18,582 nt of DNA, from NCBI GenBank assembly GCA_964547975.1, contig CAZJRM010000093.1, positions 1 to 18,582 on the forward strand. The letters are read 5' to 3'. Shown here piece by piece: positions 1-8,742 of this stretch (position 1 is the first letter of the stretch; each line of letters opens with the position of its first letter). The position numbers were made by a program, and so were the translations under genes. The notes below the pieces were generated by a model. That model saw only the letters and a program-made list of their open reading frames with translations, made no database searches and was not told where the DNA came from. Source of the DNA: CAYJPV01 sp964547975 (lineage in GTDB: Bacteria; Acidobacteriota; Vicinamibacteria; Vicinamibacterales; JAKQTR01).

Positions 1-1271
1 TCGGCGTGCCCGTGGGTCATCTTCTCTTCTTCGACGGGAATCGAATCGCGCAGGTAGTCGCGGAAGTTCTGACCGCCGTCACCCTCGTCCCGGTATGTCA
101 GCAGCAGGTAGGTCGAGTCGGGCGCCCACCCGTTGCGGAACACCACCTTCTTGCCCTGCACGTCCTCCATGACCTCTCCGCTCAGGTGGGCGGGCGGGGC
201 CGCGGGCGCCGCCGGCTTGCCCCAGCGCGAGGCGTCGAGCAGGAAACACGCGAGGCTGATGCTGTTCGGTGTCTTGAAGTCGATGAACCGCGCGGCGATC
301 TCCTGGGCGGCCCAGGCGAACGTCGGGTCGTTCAACTGGGCCGCGGCCGTCTCGAAGAAGACCAGGAAGTACTGCCAGTTCTGCGTCCAGGCGGCGTCGC
401 CCATGTCGGGCACGACTCCCGCCGGTGACATCAGGTTCAGGTAGTAGTGCGCGTAGTAGTAGATCTCCGGCGTCCGGAACAGCGCGGCAAGTTCGCCCCG
501 CGCATCCGCATACCCCATCAGCGCGTACAGCCAGATCCCGTTGTAGATGGTCGCGTCTTCGATCTGCCAGTTGCCGAAGTTGTCGTCCCCGAGCGCCTTA
601 CGCTGCGTCTCCCACGCGGCGGCTCGCGGGTGGTTCGGCATCGCTTTGACCGCCCACGCCAGCGACTCCGCCCGCAGCATGGTGCGGTTCATCGTGCCCC
701 ATTCGGAGGTCTGGAGCAGGTACTCGATGGAATGGCCGACCATGTCCTCGATCTTCTTCACGTCGGCCGGCGGCAGCTTTCCGGCCCGGTGGAGGATGTC
801 GTACGCACGCAGGTAGCGCATGACGACGAAGAAGTCCGGAAGGGCAGGGACGCCATGGTCGTAATCGGGGCGCTTCTTCGCCGCCCACTCCGGGAAGATA
901 GAGCGGTAATCGCCGTACGTCGTCAGGATCGCGCGCGCGCGGTCGGCGTAGACCGGGTTGCCGTTCTTCTCGAAGAGGGACGCGTAGATGAGCGCGGTCT
1001 CGAGCAGATTGCCCGGTGCCCGGTAGCCGAACGGGCTCTCGGGATCGAACTGCGCCTTCCACCGGGCGAGCGTCTCGTCCTGATGGTCCCAGGCCCAGTC
1101 GGCGGCCGCCTTCGCATAGTCCAGATACCGGTTGTTCGTGCCCGGGGCGACCGCGGCGGCCTTCTTCGATGCGGCCGCCGGCCTGGCCGGCCCCTGGGCG
1201 CTGGGCGCAGCCAGCCAGGTGACACAGGCGATCAGACTCGCGACGACCAGTGTTCGAGCGTTCCCGTTCAT
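1..1271 (-). CDS. Secreted heparinase II/III-like polysaccharide lyase (3' end outside window)
   Basis: The gene is read from ATG at 1271 and runs off the left edge, so 423 residues are visible and the C-terminus is missing. Residues 1-25 form a Sec signal peptide: basic start, hydrophobic core LVVASLIACVTWLAA, likely cut after APSA. Residues 45-360 are helical and rich in Trp and Tyr, as in an (alpha/alpha) toroid lyase domain. The visible end enters a beta-rich part (KVVFRNGW, YLLLTYRDEG) and stops at HGHA, with the next codon starting GA. This fits the HGHAD type motif of heparinase II/III C-terminal domains. Known relatives cleave uronic-acid polysaccharides by beta-elimination outside the cytoplasm; the substrate here is unknown. 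It is the last visible gene of the ten-gene operon. Its ATG overlaps the upstream TGA (ATGA), and a CGGAG ribosome site lies about 8 bases upstream. Without the C-terminus, other toroid enzymes (alginate-lyase-like, GH88-like) are not fully excluded. Confidence 0.75.
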   Translation of the reverse strand, partial: MNGNARTLVVASLIACVTWLAAPSAQGPARPAAASKKAAAVAPGTNNRYLDYAKAAADWAWDHQDETLARWKAQFDPESPFGYRAPGNLLETALIYASLFEKNGNPVYADRARAILTTYGDYRSIFPEWAAKKRPDYDHGVPALPDFFVVMRYLRAYDILHRAGKLPPADVKKIEDMVGHSIEYLLQTSEWGTMNRTMLRAESLAWAVKAMPNHPRAAAWETQRKALGDDNFGNWQIEDATIYNGIWLYALMGYADARGELAALFRTPEIYYYAHYYLNLMSPAGVVPDMGDAAWTQNWQYFLVFFETAAAQLNDPTFAWAAQEIAARFIDFKTPNSISLACFLLDASRWGKPAAPAAPPAHLSGEVMEDVQGKKVVFRNGWAPDSTYLLLTYRDEGDGGQNFRDYLRDSIPVEEEKMTHGHA

Positions 1272-2284
1272 GACGATGCTCCGTCGAGTTCTTCGAAGGT
1301 CCGGAAGATCTGCAGGATATTCTCGGGGTTCGCCCCGAGGCCGAATTCGCATTGCGCGATGATGCCGCCGTTCGCGTAGAGGTGCGCCTTGAACTCGCGC
1401 ACGGCCGCCGCCGACTGGGCCGGCGTGCCGAAGGCGAGCAGTTCCTGGCGATCGAACTCGCCCCAGAACGTGAGGCGCCCCTTGAAACGCCGGCCGAGCG
1501 CGTCCACGCCCATACACGCCACCTGGCTGTTGATCGCCTGGATGCCGCATTCGACGAGGTCGTCCAGGATGGCGAGGATGTTGCCGTCCGAGTGCATGAA
1601 CACGTACTTGCCGTACCGCCGGGCGATGGCGGCGTAGTCCGCGTACATCGGCTTGAAGTACGTGCGGAAGAGCCGGGGATGCGCCAGCATGCCCGTCTGC
1701 ATGCCCCAGTCGTCCATGATCATGATCGCGTCGATGTCGGTCGCGGCCCACGCCTCTACCTCACGAACGTAGTGCGCGTGGATGCGCCGCAGCAGTTCGA
1801 CGAACTCCGGCCGCTGTTCGGCCAGGTCGATCAACGCCTGTTCCATCGTGCGGATGAACCCAAGGCGCTCGAAGGGCCGGATGAGCGTGTTCGCCAGCAC
1901 GAACCGATCGGTCGATCGGCAGAACGCGTTCACGGCCTCGCGATCGACGGTCAGGACGGCATCGGGCGTACGGAACGAGTCGAGGTCCGACCAGTCCCTG
2001 AGGAGCGGTTCGCGGACGATGCCGATGACGCCGCCGTGGATGTTGTCCCAGCGGCAGCCCCATTCATCCACGTACGTTCCCTTCGCGTAGCGCGATCCCA
2101 CGATTGGCGGCGGGGTCCGATAGACCTGCGGTGCGTTGACGATGTCATCCGGATAACGCCGCCGCAGTTCGGCTACTTCGGCCGGGTGCCGTGCTTCGGC
2201 CCAGGGCAGGACCCACGCCTGGCGCGGCACCCGAGCCGGCCCGTCGAACTCCACGGTGCGTCGGACGAGTTCGCGCGAGGTCAC
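1268..2284 (-). CDS. Uroporphyrinogen decarboxylase-like (UroD/MtaA superfamily) protein
   Basis: The protein is 338 residues. The chosen start is GTG at 2284, which overlaps the upstream TGA (GTGA) and has a GAAGG site about 9 bases upstream. The frame stays open further upstream but there only shadows the preceding gene. The beginning (TSRELVRRTVEFDGPARVPR) is typical of catabolic UroD-like proteins. The superfamily TIM barrel is visible, with MIMDDWGM at 188-195, HSDGN from 231, LTFWGEFD near 272 and CEFGLGANPENI from 312. Many MtaA-type corrinoid methyltransferases carry His-x-Cys at the HSDG position to bind zinc. Here the Cys is Asp, while Cys312 sits near the usual later ligand. There is no heme-biosynthesis context, so a true HemE role is unlikely. 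Members of this group occur in sugar-degradation operons but their reaction is not established. It overlaps the lyase gene downstream. Confidence 0.8.
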   Translation of the reverse strand: MTSRELVRRTVEFDGPARVPRQAWVLPWAEARHPAEVAELRRRYPDDIVNAPQVYRTPPPIVGSRYAKGTYVDEWGCRWDNIHGGVIGIVREPLLRDWSDLDSFRTPDAVLTVDREAVNAFCRSTDRFVLANTLIRPFERLGFIRTMEQALIDLAEQRPEFVELLRRIHAHYVREVEAWAATDIDAIMIMDDWGMQTGMLAHPRLFRTYFKPMYADYAAIARRYGKYVFMHSDGNILAILDDLVECGIQAINSQVACMGVDALGRRFKGRLTFWGEFDRQELLAFGTPAQSAAAVREFKAHLYANGGIIAQCEFGLGANPENILQIFRTFEELDGASS

Positions 2285-3498
2285 AACGATCGCCCTTCTG
2301 TCACCGTGACTCTCCTGCCGGCCCGCGCCCAGGGTGCCCCGGATTCGTGTGGAAGCCGCCCGGTATCGAAGCACTCCAGCAGCAGGTCGCCAAGTCCCTG
2401 AACGACGACGGCACCATCGGTGCCGGTGGACAACAGTGACGCCGGACACGTCACGATCTCAGGGACCGACACGTGCATCGCATCGACGCACAGCGTCTGC
2501 GGCAGCGCCGCTTCGATTCCGCAGTCCGGATCGGCGGCGTGGCGGACTCCGCGGATGGCCACGTGCAGCTTGGTGAACTGCGGCGTCGCGTCGGGATCGC
2601 CGTACGTCCTCGTGGTGCCGTCGGCGAGGGCCGCGACCATCGTCGGTTCGGGCACGCCGAAGGTCACCGTCGCGCGTTCGCATTCCAGGCGGAACCTGGG
2701 CGCGATGACGTCCGCGGTCGCATGAGAGGCGAGGAACACCACCTCGCAGCCGTTGTCCATCGTGGCCCTGATGGCCGCCGTGTCGGCGCTGTCGATGGCG
2801 TTGGCGCGGTACAACTCCGCGGTCAGTTCTGCCGGAGCCGCGCTGGTGACCCGCGAGGCGCCGAGCAGGTAACACGCGTTGTGCAGGAAATGCGCCATCG
2901 CATTGTTGGCGGGGCTGTCACGCACGAGCGCGCCGGTGTCGGCGTCGTGCAGGCGGCCGGCCCAGGAGTTCCTGGCGTAGTACGCCGGCGTCCGCGGCCA
3001 CGCGCACAGGGTCGTGAATCGCTTCGGGCGGCCGAACAGACCCGCGAGCAGGTCGGACTTGAGCGCCTGGATCGCCGCGGAGTACGACCACTGGTACCCA
3101 ATCCACACGGGTCGGCGAGCGCGATCGCGGGCCGCGGCCAGGGCCAGGGCTTCCTGCGGGCTGACGGCCATCGGCTTGTCGCAGAGCACCGCGCAGCCGG
3201 CCTCGAGCGCCGCGACGCTCTGCGCGACGTGCCAGTGCAGCGGCGAAACGACCACGGCCAGGTCAGCCGTGCCCCCGCGTGCGAAGAACTGCTCGACCGT
3301 GTCGGCCACCCCCACGCCAAGCGCCTCGACCTCGGGCCAGGCCCGCGAGAACCGGGCCGCCGGATCGACGACGCCTGCGAGCACGGCCTGCGAGCGTGGT
3401 ACGTCGTCGAGGAGGGCGCGCAGGTAGTAGTAGCCGTAGCCGCCGATGGCGACCATCAACACACGAACGGGAGGCGCGGTTGGATCGGGTGCAGCCAT
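2281..3498 (-). CDS. Gfo/Idh/MocA family NAD(P)-dependent oxidoreductase
   Basis: The protein is 405 residues from ATG at 3498, placed 4 bases after the TAA of the mannosidase gene with AAAGGCG upstream. An N-terminal Rossmann fold begins at residue 11 (VRVLMVAIGGYGYYYL). The nucleotide-binding domain continues through VVVSPLHWHVAQSV, and the family lysine lies in CDKPMAV (Lys108). The usual motif is EKP, so Asp replaces Glu. The C-terminal half is the alpha/beta domain typical of the family. There is no signal peptide, so the enzyme is cytoplasmic, unlike the Tat-exported relative at 16964-18244. Family members oxidise or reduce hydroxyl groups of sugars or cyclitols. Some act at C3 of glycosides to trigger elimination. 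Its place directly after the GH38 gene suggests it acts on the released sugar or on the glycoside itself; the substrate is unknown. The last bases form GTGA with the next gene. Confidence 0.85.
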   Translation of the reverse strand: MAAPDPTAPPVRVLMVAIGGYGYYYLRALLDDVPRSQAVLAGVVDPAARFSRAWPEVEALGVGVADTVEQFFARGGTADLAVVVSPLHWHVAQSVAALEAGCAVLCDKPMAVSPQEALALAAARDRARRPVWIGYQWSYSAAIQALKSDLLAGLFGRPKRFTTLCAWPRTPAYYARNSWAGRLHDADTGALVRDSPANNAMAHFLHNACYLLGASRVTSAAPAELTAELYRANAIDSADTAAIRATMDNGCEVVFLASHATADVIAPRFRLECERATVTFGVPEPTMVAALADGTTRTYGDPDATPQFTKLHVAIRGVRHAADPDCGIEAALPQTLCVDAMHVSVPEIVTCPASLLSTGTDGAVVVQGLGDLLLECFDTGRLPHESGAPWARAGRRVTVTEGRSL

Positions 3499-3502
3499 CC
3501 GG

Positions 3503-6004
3503 TTACGCCTTTCGCCGTTCCAGGAGATCCGCCTCTGCGACACTGCCGGTCGCGAGATTGACCGACAACGTCCGAATCTCGAATGCGCCCATGTGCACGT
3601 CTGCCTCGACCGACAGGGCGGGAATCCGTAGGGTCGTCGTCCGGGCCATGCCCGTCGGCTCGAAGAGGCGTACGACGAGCGCGCGGCCGTCCTCGGACAC
3701 CTTGCAGGCCGTCATCTGGATGACGTCGTCCGACAACATCGGCCCGGCAACCACGGCCCGTCCTCGCCCCGACGGAAACATGTTGAGCACGATCGGACCG
3801 TCTTGCCTGCTGGCCGCTTCCCGTGGCACACGTGCCAGCCGGTCGCCGGCCGGTCCCGCGTTGAGCCAGAACCGGAAGTCGTGTTCGCCCTGGTCGAGCC
3901 GCGGTTCGTACCGATCCTGCCGCACGATCGGGGTGGTCGGGTCGACCGGATGGCCGGCGTAAGCCGGCGAGCGGAGCAGTGTCGGCCGGATGGCTGTGCC
4001 CGACACATCGAATCCGTACGTCCCGTCGTTGATCAGGGTCACCGCGCGCGTCCCGTCGCCAGACACGGCCGCGACCCAGGTGTGTCCGACGAGTTCGTCA
4101 TCCGTCCGCGTGTACTGTTCGGCGCCGTACGCGACCTCGGCCGAAACGCGCATGCCGTCGAGGCACGTCGGCACGTCGAGTTTCAGCATCGTGTCCCGTT
4201 CCTGCCACACCACGCGGACGTCGATGCCGACCTCCGTGCCGAGGCGTGGCAGGATGTATCGCAGGCGCACGGCCGAATGTTGCCAGGCCATGAGCGCCTC
4301 GACGATGGTCCGGACCGGGCCGGACTCGATGAGGCGGACGGCGGGAAGCGCGGGGATGCCGACACCGGCGAAGTCGGCGGCGCCCTTCGGCGACATGAGC
4401 GCGAAATGCCCGATGACGTCCTTGAACGATCGGACCCGCATACCCCAGGGATCCGCCGAGTCGCGCACGGCAAGAGGCTGGAACGCCGGTGCCGAGAGGT
4501 ACTCGTCCCCGTCCACGCGGTAGCTCCGCAGTAACCCGGTGGTGTCATCGATCTCGATGCTGAGGCGATCGGTCTCGACGTGAATCGGGCCGCTGACCGA
4601 ACGGGGCGTGCCGTCCGGGCGCGGGACCGTGCGGAGCCGGCAGGTGAAACGGGTCATCGCGGCGGCCTTCAGTGGAGCCGTGAAGACCAGCCGTTTCCGC
4701 TGGTCCATCTGGATGTTGCAGCTCTCTTTCTCGAGTTGCGACGGCACCATTTCGCCATCCGGCCCGACGAGTTCCGGCTGGAGGAAGGTCCCGCGGTCGG
4801 TGTTCGGCTCCGGGGGCTGGAATTCGCAGACCAGTGTGTCGGTCAGGGCGTGCGGGCGGTGGTTGTAGACCAGGATGGGGTAGTCACCGGCGGCCGCGAC
4901 CGGCTGACCGCTCGCCAGGGCAAAGAACGCCCGGGTTCGCAGCCTGTCCACGATATCGAGCCCGTGGTGCACACGGTGCAGGGCCTGTCGTTCGACGTCT
5001 GCGATCGCCGATCCCGGCAGGATGTCGTGGAACTGGGAGAAGAGCAGCGCCTCGAGCGCCTCGGCGAGGTCGGCCTTCGGATACGGCCACACGCGCTGCG
5101 TGGCGCAGTCGGCCGCGAGACGCTCGGCCGTGAAGTAGGCGTGCTCCAGCCGGCGATGCGCTCGTTTGACCGTGGACATCGAGGAGTAGCAGCCGACGGC
5201 CCAGGGGTTCAGATCCGTCGCCACGCGCGGCAATTCGGTGGTGCGCGCGGATAGGCTCGTGAAGTACGTGTCGGGAGTGCCGTGCAGTACCTCGACCTCC
5301 GGCGAGTCGGCCATCAGGCCGGCCAGGTCACCGAGGTCTTCGCGCGACGGCCCGCCGCCGTGATTGCCGACGCCCCAGAGAAGGAGGCCCTCACGATCGC
5401 CAGCGTGCGCCCGGAGCCAGGCCTCGGTCCGCGCCCGCGCCTGGCCCAGGGACGAGTTGTAGTGTTCGATCGACCGGTGCGCCAGGATCATCGAGCCGTC
5501 GTACCCCACCCACACGAAGTCGTCGGACGGCAGCGCGAGGTGCCCGGGATCGGGCCGGCAGAACAGGTAACCTTCGTAGCCGCTTTTCTTCAGGATCTGG
5601 ACCAGCCCGCGTGAATGCCCGAAGGGGTCGAGATTCACGGCCACGCGCGGTTCGGCCTGCAGCTTGTCGGCGAAGTACTTGCGGCCGACGAGGACCTGCC
5701 GCACGAACGACTCGCCAGACGGGAGATTGCCGTCAGGTTGAAGGTACCAGCCGCCCATGATGTGCCAGCGGCCCTGCTGGACGAGCGTTCGGATTCGGGC
5801 GAAGAGTTCGGGCTCGTACTCCTCGACCCAGCGGTACAGAATGGCCTCGTTGTGGCAGAAGACGAAGGACTCGAACTCGTCGCACAGGGCCGCGGCGGAT
5901 CGAAACGTGGACAATGTGGCCGCCAGTCCTTCCTGCCACGGCCAGAGCCACACCGGGTCGATGTGTGAGTTGCAGACGAGGACGAGTCGGCGTGTCGTAG
6001 TCAT
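3503..6004 (-). CDS. GH38 family alpha-mannosidase
   Basis: The protein is 833 residues. The start is ATG at 6004, forming ATGA with the previous gene's stop. The frame is open upstream to 6778 but there only shadows that gene. The GH38 catalytic domain begins at once: NSHIDPVWLWPW holds the zinc ligands His14 and Asp16. LDPFGHS supplies the nucleophile/zinc ligand Asp126, GNHGGGP is at 213-219, and QFHDILPGS supplies His326/Asp327. The central three-helix region and the C-terminal beta-sandwich domains (from about 370) complete the expected layout, and the length fits bacterial GH38. No signal peptide is visible, so it should act in the cytoplasm on imported oligosaccharides or glycosides. 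The family hydrolyses alpha-mannosidic bonds with retention of configuration. The linkage preference cannot be told from the sequence. It sits beside a second glycosidase-like gene, which suggests joint processing. Confidence 0.93.
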   Translation of the reverse strand: MTTTRRLVLVCNSHIDPVWLWPWQEGLAATLSTFRSAAALCDEFESFVFCHNEAILYRWVEEYEPELFARIRTLVQQGRWHIMGGWYLQPDGNLPSGESFVRQVLVGRKYFADKLQAEPRVAVNLDPFGHSRGLVQILKKSGYEGYLFCRPDPGHLALPSDDFVWVGYDGSMILAHRSIEHYNSSLGQARARTEAWLRAHAGDREGLLLWGVGNHGGGPSREDLGDLAGLMADSPEVEVLHGTPDTYFTSLSARTTELPRVATDLNPWAVGCYSSMSTVKRAHRRLEHAYFTAERLAADCATQRVWPYPKADLAEALEALLFSQFHDILPGSAIADVERQALHRVHHGLDIVDRLRTRAFFALASGQPVAAAGDYPILVYNHRPHALTDTLVCEFQPPEPNTDRGTFLQPELVGPDGEMVPSQLEKESCNIQMDQRKRLVFTAPLKAAAMTRFTCRLRTVPRPDGTPRSVSGPIHVETDRLSIEIDDTTGLLRSYRVDGDEYLSAPAFQPLAVRDSADPWGMRVRSFKDVIGHFALMSPKGAADFAGVGIPALPAVRLIESGPVRTIVEALMAWQHSAVRLRYILPRLGTEVGIDVRVVWQERDTMLKLDVPTCLDGMRVSAEVAYGAEQYTRTDDELVGHTWVAAVSGDGTRAVTLINDGTYGFDVSGTAIRPTLLRSPAYAGHPVDPTTPIVRQDRYEPRLDQGEHDFRFWLNAGPAGDRLARVPREAASRQDGPIVLNMFPSGRGRAVVAGPMLSDDVIQMTACKVSEDGRALVVRLFEPTGMARTTTLRIPALSVEADVHMGAFEIRTLSVNLATGSVAEADLLERRKA

Positions 6005-7974
6005 GAGAGCGTTCCGGTCGGTACGGTCAGGCGGGTGATGCCCGTCGGCACGTCGATGACGGTCGACACGATCGGCGCCGAGGCATCCGCGTGGAGCGTG
6101 AGATCGAGCCACCCGTTGCCGATGGGCAACCGGGCGTCGGCGCGGCGCAGGCCCGGCAGCAGGCGGGGCCGCAGGAACACGCCCATGGCGCCCGGACGGA
6201 CGCCCAGGATGTGGTACACGAAGAGCAAGACCATCTCCGCCCAGGTCCACGGAACGATCCCCACCTGCGGAAACGGCGGCGCCATGCGCGGTCCGTAGAA
6301 CTCGAACCACGCGCCGGCGGTGCCTCCCGTGGTCTGCCGCATCCAGCGCAGCACGCGCCACGTGATGTCCGGCTGCGCGGTTTCGATGCCGGCTCTCGCG
6401 ACGAACAGCGACGCGAACGGCCAGGCGCCCGGCGAGTCGGGCTCCGACGACACGTCGTAGCGGCCGAACCCGCCACTCGACCAGTCCTGATTCCAGAGCG
6501 CTTCCACCGACGCCATCGTGGCCCGCGCCAGCGGGGACGCGCCATCGACCAGTCCGAACACGATCGGCAGCACGGCGCAGGTATCGGGGTTGAGGGCGTG
6601 CGCCGTCGCCCTCGTCAGGGGCACGCCGTCCGGCAGGCCCGAGTCGGCCCTGGCGACGATCCGTTCGTGCACGGCGCCGTCGAGTGTCCTGCGCTTGACG
6701 AAGCCGCGCGCGTCGTGCAGCCGGTAGGTTGGATGCTCCAGGCAGGCGTGGCGCAGGGCCTCGGCGGCACCGAGCCACCGCCGCTCGTCATCTCGGTGGC
6801 CGAGGAGACGGGCCAGCGCCGCAGCGCTGGCGAGGCCCTGGGCCACAAGAGTCTGGTAGACGAGTTCGAGGCCGGGTTCGATCCCGTGGGCCGCGTGCCG
6901 CTCCCAGTACTCGCGGCTGCCGGACAACATCCCGCTCGGGGCGTGGCGGAACTCCGGGCGCAGGGTGTAGTCCGCCAGCGCCCGTACGCGCGCCCAGCGC
7001 GAGTCCGCCAGGTCACGATCGCCGGTCCAGTACGTGTACTGTTCCAGAACGTAGAGCAGCAGGCCGTTCTGGTCCAGTTCGACGTCGTCGCGACCGCGGA
7101 CCTCGCTCGAATCGAGCGTGGCGCCGTCTGGCGTCACGAAGTCCGAGAGCTGCCGTGCGAGCATGGTGGCCGCGAGTGAACGATGGCCGAGCACGGTCAG
7201 CGCGAGGGCGACCGACGCCTGGTCGCGGACCCACTCGCGGTTGTACTGCCAGATCCCCCCGTCGAGGCGTCCACGCGACGACACGGCCGCCGGCAGTTGC
7301 CATCGGGAGACGTCGAACAGATGGTCGAGCAGCGGCTCGTGGAAGCACACGAACGACCGCCCCGACCAGAACGCCGAGTGCGACGACGACGGCTCGGTCG
7401 AGGTGGCGCGGACGTGCACCCGGCCCGCGTCGCGATCCACCTCGTACACGATCCAGACGTGCCCGCGTCCGTGGCGATCGAGCGCGAGTTCGACCGCGAT
7501 CTGGCCCGTGCGAACCGTCACGAGGCGATCCTGCAGGTCGGGACACGCGACGCCCACGTCGCGCACCAGGCGCGGCGCGCCGTCATCCGGGCACGCAAAC
7601 CGTTCGACGACCGTCACGCCGATGTCCCGCCAGCGCGCCTCGACGGTCGGAACCGGGGCGCCAGGGAGCCACGCGACCTCCAGGCGTGACGCGGCGGCCG
7701 CGATCTCACGCCCGTCAGCCACGATCCGGACGGCCGTTGGCGCCAGGCCGGAAGCGTGGTCCATCGTGAGACTGTCCCGCTTCTTGCCGAAGCGGTCGGG
7801 ATCCATCACGAGCAGGCCCAGCGGTGTGCCTTCTCCGTCCGGCGCGTGCTGCACCGCGGCCTGGATGGCGCCGTTGCCGAGGAAGAAGTACGACACGCCA
7901 GGCAGTCGCGTGCGAACGTCGGGGTGCCCTGACGACGGGTCGTCGTGATAGACGTGTTCGGCTACGTTGATCAT
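6001..7974 (-). CDS. Six-hairpin (alpha/alpha)6-barrel glycosidase-like protein
   Basis: The protein is 657 residues from ATG at 7974, 6 bases after the SDR stop, with GAGG about 14 bases upstream. The layout resembles GH15/GH65-type enzymes. An N-terminal beta-rich domain spans roughly 1-230. A helical toroid spans about 235-590, with WQYNREWVRDQ at 242-252, RDDVELDQNGLLLYVLEQYTYW at 295-316 and PWTWAE at 575-580. A final beta-sandwich has FLRPRLLPGL and GNGWLDLTL. The acidic residues in those motifs (Glu247, Asp251, Asp296, Asp297, Glu299, Asp301, Glu580) are candidate catalytic or substrate-binding groups. There is no signal peptide, so it is cytoplasmic. I cannot assign a CAZy family; glucoamylase-like, GH125-like or phosphorylase-like activity remain possible. 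It overlaps the GH38 alpha-mannosidase gene by 4 bases, so the two are probably made together and may act on the same molecule. Confidence 0.7.
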   Translation of the reverse strand: MINVAEHVYHDDPSSGHPDVRTRLPGVSYFFLGNGAIQAAVQHAPDGEGTPLGLLVMDPDRFGKKRDSLTMDHASGLAPTAVRIVADGREIAAAASRLEVAWLPGAPVPTVEARWRDIGVTVVERFACPDDGAPRLVRDVGVACPDLQDRLVTVRTGQIAVELALDRHGRGHVWIVYEVDRDAGRVHVRATSTEPSSSHSAFWSGRSFVCFHEPLLDHLFDVSRWQLPAAVSSRGRLDGGIWQYNREWVRDQASVALALTVLGHRSLAATMLARQLSDFVTPDGATLDSSEVRGRDDVELDQNGLLLYVLEQYTYWTGDRDLADSRWARVRALADYTLRPEFRHAPSGMLSGSREYWERHAAHGIEPGLELVYQTLVAQGLASAAALARLLGHRDDERRWLGAAEALRHACLEHPTYRLHDARGFVKRRTLDGAVHERIVARADSGLPDGVPLTRATAHALNPDTCAVLPIVFGLVDGASPLARATMASVEALWNQDWSSGGFGRYDVSSEPDSPGAWPFASLFVARAGIETAQPDITWRVLRWMRQTTGGTAGAWFEFYGPRMAPPFPQVGIVPWTWAEMVLLFVYHILGVRPGAMGVFLRPRLLPGLRRADARLPIGNGWLDLTLHADASAPIVSTVIDVPTGITRLTVPTGTLS

Positions 7975-7980
7975 GCGCGC

Positions 7981-8742
7981 TTACAACCTCGGGATGTGGA
8001 GGCCTCCTCCGACGTCGATGACCGAACCGGTGGCGTAGTCGAAGTCTCCACGCGCGAGCGCGACGACGACCCTGGCCACATCCTCCGGTTCGCCCCACCG
8101 CCGCTGGGGGACCAGGCCCCCGGCAATCGCCGCGTCGTAGCGATCGGCGACCGGGGCCGTCATGTCGGTGCGGATGATGCCTGGACGGACTTCGAAGACC
8201 GGAATGCCCTCGGGCGCCAGCCTGTCGGCGAAGACTCGGGCGGCCATTCCAAGGCCGGCTTTCGAGATGCAGTACTCGGCGCGCGCCGTGGACGAGGTCT
8301 CGGCCGACACCGATCCGATGAACACCATCCGCGGCGTCGCGTCGTCGACGAACCGCTTGCAGGCCACGAGGCATCGCGCGGCCTTCTGGGCGAGGAAGAA
8401 CGCGCCTCGCAGGTTGGTGCCCATGACGCGGTCGTAGCTGTCCGGCGTGGTGTCGAGGATGTCGCGCCGGTGTTCGGGCGCCACGCCGGCGTTGCTGACG
8501 AAGAGGTCGAGGCGGCCGTACTCGCCAATCACCGCCTGGATGACGCCCTCGTGGGCGTCGACCTCGGCGACATCCGCAGCCAGCGCGTACCAGCGCCTGT
8601 GGGGCGGGACCCCGTCCGGCCGGACGACCGGCGTCCGGGACACCGCGGCGATGTCAAACCCGGCGTGCGCGAGCGCCACGGCGATGCCGCGGCCGATGCC
8701 GCGGCTCGCGCCGCTGATGAGGGCGACCGGTGCGGAGTTCAC
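7981..8742 (-). CDS. Short-chain dehydrogenase/reductase (SDR), FabG-like
   Basis: The protein is 253 residues, the normal classical SDR length. The start is GTG at 8742 in a GTGA overlap, with an AAGGAG ribosome site 8 bases upstream. The NAD(P)-binding motif SGASRGIG is at 10-17 and SNAGV at 83-87. The catalytic residues are Asn110, Ser144, Tyr157 and Lys161 (EYCISKAG), followed by RPGIIRTDM and the C-terminal VIDVGGGLHIPRL. All key residues are present, so the enzyme should be active. The family interconverts alcohols and ketones. Automatic annotation often calls such proteins 3-ketoacyl-ACP reductase, but here the neighbours are glycosidases and flavoproteins, so a sugar, sugar acid or aglycone alcohol is the more likely substrate. 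It is one of four different redox enzymes encoded in this operon. Confidence 0.9.
   Translation of the reverse strand: MNSAPVALISGASRGIGRGIAVALAHAGFDIAAVSRTPVVRPDGVPPHRRWYALAADVAEVDAHEGVIQAVIGEYGRLDLFVSNAGVAPEHRRDILDTTPDSYDRVMGTNLRGAFFLAQKAARCLVACKRFVDDATPRMVFIGSVSAETSSTARAEYCISKAGLGMAARVFADRLAPEGIPVFEVRPGIIRTDMTAPVADRYDAAIAGGLVPQRRWGEPEDVARVVVALARGDFDYATGSVIDVGGGLHIPRL

Noticed and set aside
447..1379. A 310-codon plus-strand frame opposite the lyase gene
   Set aside because: No domain is seen, while the minus-strand frame shows a signal peptide and an HGHA motif. The lyase frame is open to the window edge.
1268..2284. Heme biosynthesis HemE (true uroporphyrinogen decarboxylase)
   Set aside because: There are no heme genes nearby. 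The sequence shows the catabolic UroD-like pattern (HSDG, QCEFGLG) and the gene is embedded in a sugar operon.
2473..3561. A 362-codon plus-strand frame opposite the Gfo/Idh gene
   Set aside because: It has low-complexity Arg/Gly/His-rich composition and no recognisable motif. The minus strand carries Rossmann and DKP motifs.
6005..6778. N-terminal extension of the GH38 reading frame
   Set aside because: The added residues shadow the toroid glycosidase gene. GH38 homology starts within a dozen residues of the ATG at 6004, which also forms an ATGA overlap.
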